From Euglena gracilis (Eukaryota > Euglenida > Euglenophyceae > Euglenales), in contig CP154956.1 in the NCBI GenBank assembly GCA_039621445.1, positions 53,553,143-53,617,142 of the forward strand: 64,000 nt of DNA, in the 5' to 3' direction. A program made the position numbers and the translations under genes. Every line of letters begins with the position of its first letter. The stretch's first letter is position 1. The notes beneath the pieces are model-generated. The model had not been told where the DNA came from. It made no database searches and was given only the letters and a program-made list of their open reading frames with translations. Positions 28,494 to 38,744 of the stretch are shown piece after piece.

Positions 28494-31400
28494 ATGGCAG
28501 CCCGGAAGCCCACGGCGCCCACTCGCTCGGCGACGGAGCTGGTGTCGAAGACCCCGACCCCGCTGGCCCGTGTCCGGAGGGGGTCTGGAGCTGGCTGGTG
28601 TGGTTCTGTACTTTTTTTTTGGCCGTACAATCGTCCGAGGGTGTTTGACGGTTCCTCATTCCTGGGATGTTTTCGAAAGTACAGGAGAAGTCACTCCGTT
28701 TGTTGGATGACACTCACCCAGTTTGTTTCAGTGTCATTGACGCCCTTTGGTTTCTACAGCTGTGCGGGTTTCCGTGCAAACTGCTCAGATTTGTGTTTTG
28801 CGTGCGCGTGCAGCAGACAGACCAGTTGAAACCCTGGAGAGCCAGACAGCCTCCGCGCCTTGACGTGCTGGTGCTGGACGAGACCCTCACGCGAGGGCAG
28901 GTGCGGCGGGTCGAAAAGGCCCACGTGGACAGCCTCGTCAAGGCGTTCACGGAGAACCCGCCGGTGGGGGCCCTGAGCTTCGTGGTGTGGCCGGAGCAGG
29001 GTGTGTTTTGTTTCTGCGAGCATAGTTGGCCAGCCTGTCTGTATTCATGGATGTTGTAAATGGCGGCGGATGCTTCCCCTGTGACGGAATAATGAAATAT
29101 ACACCGTTTGTTCTTGTTGTTTTTTTTGGAGTTGGGGTGGTGATCCAGGCGGGAATCCGTGCACCTGAACAAAACTCAGTGGCACTGTCGTCCTCCCTGT
29201 TTTCACAGCGACGGGGAAGTTCGTCATCCTGAGCGGGCAGCACCGCTTCCTGGCGGCCACCCAGGTGGCGGACGCGGCGGTGGCCGACGCGCGGCCGGCG
29301 CCGCAGTGGACCGAGTGGTTCAACTGCCACACGGTGCTGGGGTCGGCCAGCCTCGAGGAGAGGCAGCGCGTGGCGGGGAGCATGCAAGCCCGGGACGGGA
29401 CGGTGAGGGAGATGTCCCTCAGCCAGCGGGTGGAGTGGCTGGAGCGGGAGGTGGAGCGGGAGCGGCCGGGGGCGGTGCCGGACGGCGAGGCGGGGACCGC
29501 CGCCCGCCTGACGGTGAACCGGACGGAGCTGCTGAAGCGGGTGTACGTGAAGACGGGGTGCACGGAGGCGTCCCACGGCAAGATGGTGTGTGCGCGGATT
29601 TCCGTGTGCGCTGTTTTCCGTTTGATGCAATGCACGGATTCCCGCTGACACCGCTGGCTTCCTTTCTTTTTTTTGCTTGTCAGAGGGAGAGTGAGTGCGC
29701 GCACCCTGTCCTTTGATATTCCAGCTATCACGTACACATCACTCCCCCCCCCCCCGTCTCCCTGACCTCATCTGTGCAGGACAACTGGGTGAAGTCCATG
29801 CAGCCGCTGGCGGAGTGGCTGCTGCACAGCGGGCGGCCGGTGGTGGAGGCGGTGCGGGCGCTGGAGGCGCGCCCCACGACGGGGGTGGCGGCGGCGCTGT
29901 CCCCGTACGCGTTCAAGGCGATCGAGCAGCTGTACGACCCGCAGGACTACGTCGCCCTGACGAGGGAGATGCTGGACGAGGCGGCGAAGGCGACGACGGT
30001 GCGGCTGGTTCGGATGTCCATTTCACTGTCTGTCTCCGTTGGGACTCTGCCCGCACTTTCACACAGACAGCCAGACACAGGCGCACGCACACAAGGAAAC
30101 TGTGATCATACGGGGGACAGTTCAACCAGTTTTACTGTTCGAGTGGATACAGAGACAGTACGCGGTAAACCGCACACCACACCATGCGCGCTGGGGTGGA
30201 ATGTGACGGGGGAGGAATGGCACTCCGCCGTCAAGGCGGTGGTGGGGACGCTGATCCGCCGCCGCACGTGGACGTGGCTGCTGATGCACCCGGACCTTCA
30301 CCACGTTCACCCGACCCGCCGTATGTCTACTCTGCGCTGTCTTCCGCACTGTGTGACCACACGGTTTATTCTGAAGGTTGTGGTTCTCAGGCGGATTTCC
30401 GTGCAGATCTCCATTTTGTCATTCTCATGCGGGTTTCCGTGGAAAGACGCTTGTACATGGAAGCGTGTGTAGTGAGGGGATTATTTGCTGATGTCACCGT
30501 TCTCGTGCTCAGGTACCCTGGCCATGGTGCCCAGCCTGGAGCAGAGCATGGACAGCGCGGACATCAAGGTGCCGCTCACCGGTACCAACTGGCGCTGGTC
30601 GGCCCAGCACCCGTGCGCAGGACTATCCAGGACACGTGTGTGCACTTTTTCCCTTTACCTTTGGTTAGTTGCACATGATTTTTTTTGGTACACGGGAACC
30701 CGCGTGAAACATCACAAGTCACATCAGAATGTCACGGAGTGCAGCTGTTTCATTTTTGTATGTCCTGGCTCAGGATTCTCCCTGTGATGTCTGAGGGTCG
30801 GGGGGGTCCTGAGGCCGGCCACCGCGGGAGGCGGTCCTCCGCTCCCCCCTGTGGGGGACTGAGCGCTACGCCCCCCTGCGGGCGCGGCTGGCCCAGCCGC
30901 TCGCTGAGCCCACGGTGCGGTACGGGGGCCGCTTCTGCACCCTGGACCTCAGCGGTGGCGGCGGTCGGCGCGGGGCGGCCACAGCGGCGGCCGGCAGCAG
31001 CCGGGAGGAGGCGGAGGGGTCCCCCAGTCAGCCCACGTCTGGGGAGGGGGAGCTGTTTGAGGCTGGCTCTCCGCGGGCGGGCAGCCGGTCCACCCGGGGG
31101 CGAAGAAGGGCGGAGGCGGCGGAGCGTGGGGAGAGTCCCGAGCCGTCCCGCCTGGCGCACGTGGTCCCCCTGCACCCCACCGCGGGGATGCCGCGGGAGA
31201 TCATGGAGCTGAACGTCGACGCGGTGGTGGTGGAGGTCCCGGACGGGCTGAGCGACGCCGATGTCCACCCTGAGCTCCTGAGACTGTGGAGCCGCGGGGT
31301 GCCGTTCGTGGCCACGGGGCGGGCGTTCGCCATCGGGGCCCTGCAGCAGACGCTGCAGAAGGGCATGGACGTCCCCGACGAGATGCGTCGTGTGGACGTC

Positions 31401-33090
31401 ACCCTGCACCGGCCGGTGAAGTCCAACGTGGACCGCACCTACCTCTTCAACGTCACCACCGTCACCGCCCTCTTCAGCAGCAAGACGGACTTTCGGGTGT
31501 GCACACCCTTCGTTTCGGTTTTTATTTTAAGCAACAGATTGCTCTCTCTTTTTTTTTGGGGGGGGGCACGGTAATCCGCACAACTTTGTGGAGTGCACGG
31601 GAATCCGCACAGGACAGATACACACCCGTGCACACAGGGGATAATGTCAGTGCACACGAACGTTTCTTAAGATCTATGCTGTGACTCAGAAAATCAATGT
31701 TCCACTGCCGTGAGGTGTTGGCACACCTTCATCTGCCCCCACAGGTGCCGCGGCAGATCACCCTCGTGGGACAGGGTCAGGGCTTTGTTTACACTGAACA
31801 AACAAAAAAAGCAACATCACAATGACACCATTGGTCAGTTCATAGGTATTGGTACAGTTCTGTTCATCAAAATGATTCCAGGTCCAGGTTAGACGCTTTT
31901 CCGTGCACTTCTCGTGATTATTCCATTTCTCTTGGTGAAAGAACGACGTTTAGTTCCACAGGGTGAATTCCTTTGGCCAATTCCCTTTTCGACCCGCACT
32001 CCTCATCCCTCCCGCCTGAAGCTGAGACACAGCTCTGCGGGGGAGGGGCCGCCCACCCTGCCGGTGGAGGTGGCGTGGTGGCTGCTGGCGCGGCTGCACG
32101 TGGAGGCCCACGACTGGGTGCTGGCGGTCACCCGCCACGCCGCCCTCCCGGCGGACCTCGCCACCCGGCTGCAGGTCCCCATCGGCGTCATCTGGGGGGA
32201 CCCCGACCTCCTCGAGGAGGCGGACGAGGCGATGCAGCTGCGGGTGGACCAGCTGCAGCGCGAGATCAAAGTGGCCGACGGGAAGCCGGCCATCCTGTGG
32301 GATCAGGGCGCCACCCCAGTGCAGGTCAGACGAAGGGGGGGGGGGACGTTTGCCCGTATCGACTCTGCGTGCATGAGCCGTCAGTACAGCATCGGAACGT
32401 GACGCACAGCGTGCACGTGGTTTCCCGTGCACAGTGCACGCGTGCGGATTCCCGTGGAGCGGTGTGCTTGGCTGTTGCTGTGACTGGTTTCTTCGTTTTC
32501 CAGCCCGCCCCACCTGGGTGGTGGCCCCTATGGCCATCAACGTCCACCACCGCATCACGCACCACGAGCCCCTGGACGTCTCCGGCCGGGGCGGGCTGGA
32601 GGAGGAGGAGGAGAAGGGGGAGAAGGAAGAGGAGGACATGCCCCCCCGGCCAAAGAAGAAGGAGCCGGAGAAGAAGGGCCGGGAGCCCTCGCCCCCGCCG
32701 CCAGCCAAGGGGCGGGGCAAGAAGGAGACCCCCGCCAAGGGGAAGGAGAAGGAGAAGGCCCCCCCGGCCGCCAAGGGGAAGGAGAAGGGGAAGGAGAGGG
32801 CCCCTGCCTCGAAGGAGCCTGAGGCCCCGGTGACGCCGGCCAAGCAGCCTTCGGCCAGCGGCGGCGCGGCGGCGGCGGGCCGCAAGGGGGCCTCCACCCC
32901 CTCCGGGCTACGGAAGGGCGCGGCCGCACCGCCAGCAGCGGCGCAGGAGCCGCCGGCGCCGGAGACCCCGGTGACGGGCCGCAAGCGCACGGCCCGCACC
33001 CCGCCGCCCGCCGAGTCCGCCGCCGGTGAACCGGAGGACGAGATTGAGGAGATCGTCCCGCGACCGCCCCCAACACGGTCCCCCCTTCAG
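28494..33090 (+). CDS. ParB-like N-terminal domain protein with basic disordered tail
   Basis: DNA-associated protein candidate. Met at 28494 opens a short basic N-terminus. Exon about 28812-28997 reads L-D-V-L-V-L-D-E-T-L-T-R-G-Q-V-R, then S-F-V-V-W-P-E-Q. Exon 29204-29585 continues T-G-K-F-V-I-L-S-G-Q-H-R-F-L-A-A-T-Q. The I-L-S-G-Q-H-R motif after a long preceding strand is the ParB/Srx-type 'dGqHR' nucleotide-binding motif. GT-AG introns join E-Q to A-T-G-K and K-M to D-N-W-V-K (exon 29780-29998). Later exons are about 30210-30320, 30513-30640, 30800-31494 (W-S-R-G-V-P-F-V-A-T-G-R-A-F-A-I-G) and 32033-32324. Exon 32504-33090 has long Lys/Pro/Glu-rich low complexity (K-K-K-E-P-E-K-K-G-R). 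Some joins are unresolved. Confidence 0.6.
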
Positions 33091-33099
33091 CGTGTGTCC

Positions 33100-34843
33100 T
33101 ATCAATGTGCTCCTTCAGCCCCTGGGTTTTGCAGCCACAGCTTGGCACGCGGGAAACCGCACACGTGCGTCTTCTTCTGCGCTGCACGGAAACCCGCGCA
33201 CAATCTCCGATGCTTTTTTTGGGTTCAGGAGGTTTTGCGTGCACACTGCCTGTGCCCTTACAAACTCTGGACGGATCTAGGACCCTCTCGTCGTCAGTGA
33301 TGTTCTGCTTGCAAATTGCACGGGAAACCGCACGCAGCTTGCTGACTCATTCGGTGCACGCGTACACCCCTCCCTCCCTCCTCCAATCCATCAAGTCCAA
33401 GGGGGGAGGGTCAGCTGAAGAAGAAGCCCACGCCGGCCGGCGCGCTGGAGGAGCTGCTCAACGTGTGAGCAGCAGCGCGGGCCGGGCGGGGCGGGCGGGC
33501 GGGCCGGGCGCGGCGGGGCGGCAGGCAGCCGCCATCCCCACCGAGTGCACGGCCGTGGACGGCCGTGGGCGGCCGACGGGAGCAGCTCTCTCTGCCCCCT
33601 CCTGTGTGGACCGCCCGATGCTTTTGAACCTGGGACCGCCCGCTGCTTTTGTTTTTCGTGTGTCACACACACCCTCACCGCACACCCACTGCCCCGGGGA
33701 CTGCCCAAACGCCTTTCACTTTTCGAAGGGAACCCAACCCCTGGATCACTCCATCAAACCGTTTTTTTCCACCTGGGACCCACCAGACGCCCCAACCGCC
33801 GTGTGAGGTCCAGGGCTCACACATTCTGGTCTCCCATTCAATGCGCCCAACCAGACCTTTTGCGATTGTGTACGGAGTGTGTAAATCCCTCTCTGACACA
33901 TACCCCTCTCTGAGACCACATCTCGTGTGCCCTGGACCTGGACCACCCATTCGGCTGTCCGTTCGTCCCCTCCGTGTGCTCTCTCCCTTTTTCCCCTCTG
34001 GACCGCCCACAGAGACTTCGTCTCGCTCTCTTCCCCCCAGGACCGAGCAAGGACCCCTCCAGGACCAGGACCAGGCTGCACGGTGATCCGCACACACACA
34101 TACCCTTCCCCTCCCTCCCTTCTTTCTGTCGCTGCGCTTCGTGTGCTATCGCAGTCTCTCTCTGGCAGGCGGGCGGTGAGGGGGAGGGGGCATGGGAGGA
34201 GGGCTGCCTTGGGTTAGGTGCCCCAGTGGATGTCAGGTCCAGTTCCAAGTCAAACGTCCCCATGAGTTTCCCACACGTTTTTGCACGGATAACCGCACAA
34301 GTTCACTTTTCACATGCCTTGGTCATTCAGCCCCCTCTCGTAGTGTTAGCCCCTTCGCGCATGCTGCATCTGTCCTGTGCGGTTTCCCGCCTAACAGACC
34401 ATCTGTCAAAAATTACAGAATCAGTTCAGTAGTGGTGTTCGTTTCCCCCTCCCGTCACTGGTCGTTGGCACTCACCAGTCCTCCAAAAGTGCGCGGGTTG
34501 CTTACGCGGGTGCCTCTCCCTCACAGGTTCCGCCATGTCACCCCCCTCCCGGAGGTGGGGTCCGGCTCCGTCGTGGCACGGCCGGGGCTCCGACGACCAG
34601 GTGTTCTCCCACCCCTTCTGCGTTTTCACATTTTCGGCCAGGTTTCTGGGGGGCATTTCACAAAACCACCCCTTTTCAGCCATTAATTTCCAAAATCGGC
34701 CACATGTCAAAACAGTGCAGACAGGCGGAAACCCGCGTACAATTTCTGGGTTGTATTAACTATCAGAAATATCAGTTGAGTTTCGGGGGGGTGGCGTACA
34801 CGGAAACCCGCACACCTGGACCGCCTAAAAAATGGCATAAAAT
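33100..34843 (+). other. 3' region of the large element, no supported exon
   Basis: C/T-rich and CT-repeat sequence with seven palindromes. An open segment at 33405-33470 (K-K-K-P-T-P-A-G-A-L-E-E-L-L-N-V, then a stop) may be the last exon of the ParB-like gene. The remaining ORFs are overlapping and look noncoding. Confidence 0.4.
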
Positions 34844-34866
34844 TTGGGCAATTCGCGCCGCCTAAG
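34844..34866 (-). repeat. Right terminal inverted repeat of the 12.7-kb element
   Basis: Perfect 23-bp partner of 22160-22182. A partial second copy of the terminal motif (CCGCCTAAA) lies 20 bp further in, at 34821-34829. Confidence 0.93.
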
Positions 34867-34871
34867 TCAGC

Positions 34872-37800
34872 TGTGCTGGTTGGAGCTGAGAAGGAAAGAA
34901 GGCACCATCATGTCGGCTGGTGCCATAACCCCCAAAAAACCCCACCTGCTGGGCCGGTCAAGGAAAAACCCGAAAAAAAAAAGATCTTCCAAATTCAAGA
35001 GGCGGCCTTAAACTATACCCGGGGGTCCTAATAAGTGAATGGCGGACCCCTGGTGTTTAACAAGAGGGCCGGATGCCCATTTCGCCTGTGGTTTCAACCT
35101 GGCGAGAGATGTCCCAGGCACACCTGTAGTACAGCATGCTTCCCCGAGGGTCAGGGTTTGAGTTAACCATCAGGGACATGGTTAGGGTGGGGTATGGGGT
35201 TAGGGAATAGGGTCAGGGTTAGGGTTTAGGCTGTCCAGCTGAAATTCAGGCAAAAGTTAGGCCAAAATTAGGTCGGAATTCAGGCCCGATTTTGGCCTGA
35301 CCTCCTAACTTCGGCCTAACCCTAAGCCCAGCACCCTAATCCCTTTTTTATGGACAATTGGAACTAGCCATGTGCCCAAAATTTAAGAAAAATAACTAAA
35401 AGAATTTGAAACCTTATCCGCTTGCTTTTGGTGTGAATATCCACCACCACGTTAAAAAACTGGGAGCCCTCCCCCCCAGACCCGGTAATTTAAGGCTGCC
35501 ATTTAAGATTACCCTGGCGGCACAAGCGAAGCTGATAAAAGACCACTGTGATTTTCAAAACCCCCAATTTCAGGCAACAAAAATCCTTTGGAGGCTGAAA
35601 TTGCCCAACTAAAGTTTGACTGAACGTACTGGATTTGGACCAAGAAAATGGTACCCAAAGACCCTGCAAATTTTGGGGGTGTCAGAGTTGAATTAAACTT
35701 TTTGGGTGTTTTCAGTTGTGAGGTATTTCCAGGAAGCGGGTTTGTGCTTCCCCTCTGGGTGACAGCGACAATGGGAGCACATCTGCCTCAGATCCCTTGC
35801 CTCCGTCTTCCTTTCCTTCTGGGTCCCATCCCACGGTCTCCCCTTCCCTTCACCCCTTCTGTCCCGTCATATGCCTGCAAACACCAAAGATGTCCTCTGG
35901 ATGGACTGCCGCGGGTGATCACCGACACCACCTCGCAGCTGCGAACGCCGCTCTCCTCTCATTCCCTTTTCTGCATGCCGGGTCTCCCTCGAATGGTTCC
36001 CCTTCCACGACCTTATTCAAAACCTCCATGACCGCACCCCTCCGCAATGCATTCCAAGCCACTTCCTGCCTGTGAAATCAACAAGGGGGACCCTCAGAGG
36101 CACATCTATGGTATTGATCCAAGCCCATCAGCATCAAGCAGGACACACAGGCAAAACAGGGGCAGCGAGTCTGGTGATGCATGCCAAACCAAGCTTGTCA
36201 AAGAGAGTGTGAGCTGAGACGGAGAGAGCGCATGTAAGCACATCCCACTAGAAAAACTTTTCCAAGGGCTCAAGCCCTAAGGGCACTAGGAGCTGTCCAA
36301 TATTCATCAACCCTAACCCAGCCCCCCACAAATCATGTCATCTAGGAAAAAAATTCCACAGAGGAGAAATGGGGTGACACCCCCCAGACCAGAGGTTGCA
36401 AAAAAGCCTAAAAAAGTGGGGAAAACATGCTGCCCACCCACATGTCTCCACTTCGCTCTAGACCCTGCATCCTCCATCAATCTAAGGAAGCGGATTTCCG
36501 TTTCCTTGAAGCATGCCTTGACACCTGAGGCTGGAAACTGCTTGCACGTTCATCTCGGGGGGGAGGGGGACTCACCAGAAACATCCAGGTGGCATCTTAT
36601 CACCCGCGATGCATTAGGGCCAAATCACAACAACTGCCTCCCTCCTCCTGGCTCCGTCCCCCTGCTTTCGTGTGTCATATTGCAAAGACCTGTCTGGACG
36701 AGGTTACCCAGATCAATGTGCCATCTCAGCACAAACGAAGCGGGTGACCACTCAACACCACCCAAAATGTCCATAGAATACAGCCGACATCGAAGTGCGC
36801 ATAAGCCAAATGCTTCATCCCCCCCCATTTTAGAGGCCTCTTTATACCACCCTGGCCTTCGAAGTCATGACAAAATTTTCGCTCAAAAATTTAGGTCCCA
36901 TTTCGCTGATTTTGGCTTCCTGTGGAAGTCAATTGGAAGTCCAGCTGGCAGAAATGACCCGAAGACAGACTCTTCCAAAAGAGGCAGAACATTTTGGGAA
37001 TGATTCTTACGACACCGTTGTGGGGGTCCCTCAGCGCATCACACACACCTGGGACGGCATCCCGTCCGCCGTGAAAGCGACCCCCGCCCGGAGGGCACGG
37101 CCCTGGATCATCCTGCAGGCCCGAGCGCAGAGAGAGTCCAACCCAAAGTTGAAGAGCTGCGGTTGCGGCGTTGACAGCTACTGTCTGTTGGCGGCCATCA
37201 GATGGGCCATCGCAACGCACATGGCGTGTCACGCACGTCGCGCATTGGGCACCGCCCAACGGCGCGTTGGACCGGAGAGGAAGCAATGCGGAAGGACACA
37301 ACCAAGGCTATTGTCTGTTAAGGTAGCCCGAGGTCGTTTCCAGCCTCCAGGCACAAAATCAAAGCAAACCAAGCCCCCAAATATATCCCACATGGTTGTT
37401 GCGGGGGATAAAAGTGCAAAGTTCCTTCAGCCGGTGCCAGTCACTGGGGGGGGGGGGTTCACCCTGTCCCCTGAACCACCCAGTCACACAATCTCCATCC
37501 CTTAAAAGAAGCGTGAGCAGTGGTGTTCAATTGCATTTTGGGGCTTCATCCGAGCGTTTCCCTGGCAGGTGGCAGCCCACACCTGCCATGCCGCCCAGAG
37601 GGGAGGTGGGCAGCAGCTCCCGTGAAAGCAACGGAGGAGGAAGACGATGCCCACGCGCGGAGGATGGAAGGCGACTTTGCCTCGGGTGCCATCCGCGCCC
37701 CCATCACATCCCACGACCGGAGGCCTGCGAAAGACAAGGGTTAGGGGTTGAGCATTAGGACGGCGTTGCTGCCCCCAGGGGAAACACGGTCGGAAGGACA

Positions 37801-38740
37801 GCGCCGCAAACCAGGGGGGGTGCAGCCTGCTATCCTGTCCTGTCTCTGGCTCATGGAGGGCAAGGGGAACGGCGGCTGCTCCGCATCAGCGATGGAGAAC
37901 TGGGGGGAGGGCTGCACATGAGGGGGAGGGGCTCCACCTTTCTCGAAATTGAATCCTCCTCCCTGGCCGTCCAGTAAATGTCGGGCGGGTTTGGGAATGG
38001 CAAAAACTGGGCGAAGACCTTCGTCATTCCTTGGGGGGATCCACACACGCACACCCACCCATCCTTCCCCACACTGAAAACCACGCTTCTCGCAGGGGAA
38101 ACCAGAGGAATCCAGAAAGCAGCAAAAAGACCACAACAAGAAAGGGAAAGGGTGGTGCAGCCCGACAATGTCAGAACCTGCCGATGGGTGGAATGAAAGC
38201 GGCAAAGGCAAGGCATGGGAGAGTGGAGCCCCAATGCCATTGCGGTGCCCGCTGCGGGGGATGTACACCGGAGACATGGACATGGGTTTGGAGGGAGTGG
38301 TCGGAGAAGCAGCCCTCGGACAACAGTCTGACAAAAGTGAACGTTTCGGGCACAGATCCCCACATGGAACGACTCCCCACAACCGCAAAGGTCAAAAAAA
38401 AAAGAAACCACCATTGGAAAGTGGTGTTAGCGCCTGCAAACGCGTTGGTAATATGAACCGCACCAACTCACCTGACCTTTGCCTAATCATGTGCTGCCTT
38501 ATAATTCCGTTTCAAAAGGAAGCTTTGGGTCACGGGGGGTCGCGGGGGTTGTGGGGTTGTGGAGTCTCATGAAAAGTTAAAAACCACCAAAAAGGATTCC
38601 CTTCAAAGCATTCAAAATACATCACGTTGTGCAACAGGGTGCAGGTGCATGGGAAAATGCGAACACTCTCTCCCAAGGGTGTGGAGTACATGCAGGGTAG
38701 ACCTACCCATATGAAATGCCGCCGCGGGTGGGAGGCCACA
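34872..38740. other. Stretch between the large element and HAP2, no supported gene
   Basis: It contains degenerate GGGTTAGGG-like repeats (35160-35240, with the complementary CCTAACCCTAA near 35316) and low-complexity sequence. Two weak minus-strand segments (about 37030-37110, A-L-R-A-G-V-A-F-T-A-D-G-M-P-S-Q-V; about 37570-37720, W-D-V-M-G-A-R-M-A-P-E-A-K-S-P) could be exons, but nothing supports them further. Confidence 0.45.
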
Positions 38741-38744
38741 CGCA

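Larger units (their letters stand above)
22301..34816. repeat. Dispersed palindrome GTGCGG-N4-CCGCAC, about 37 copies
   Basis: Approximate start positions counted by eye: 22301, 22481, 22589, 22686, 23179, 23556, 24253, 24551, 24647, 24746, 24943, 25842, 25874, 26682, 26762, 27752, 27779, 28267, 28762, 29149, 29592, 29634, 30160, 30390, 30430, 30693, 31567, 31597, 32441, 33149, 33184, 33319, 34078, 34284, 34376, 34721 and 34799. Stems are usually GYGCGG/CCGYRC. The 4-nt centre varies (GAAA, AAAC, GTTT, ATTA, TATT, GAAT, TTAT) but is AT-rich. Most copies are in introns or noncoding parts; 27752 and 27779 are in coding sequence. Spacing is irregular. Confidence 0.9.
22160..34866 (+). mobile_element. 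12.7-kb TIR element with transposase-like and ParB-like genes
   Basis: The left end (22160-22182) and the reverse complement of the right end (34844-34866) are identical over 23 bp, starting CTTAGGCGGCGCGAATTGCC. The flanks show TCAGC on both sides (22155-22159 and 34867-34871), a 5-bp candidate target duplication. Inside, genes run on the plus strand and several introns look like GT-AG, unlike many host introns. About 37 copies of the palindrome GTGCGG-NNNN-CCGCAC occur inside and none outside. The length and TIR do not match a superfamily I can name. A 5-bp duplication would fit Polinton-like integration, but no polymerase, integrase or capsid gene is visible. Confidence 0.85.

Noticed and set aside
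22301-34816. CRISPR-like array
   Set aside because: The palindromes are short, irregularly spaced by hundreds of bases, in both orientations, and the sequence is eukaryotic.
22160-34866. Polinton/Maverick or integrated giant-virus segment
   Set aside because: No DNA polymerase B, integrase, packaging ATPase, protease or capsid gene can be seen. The termini are 23 bp rather than hundreds.
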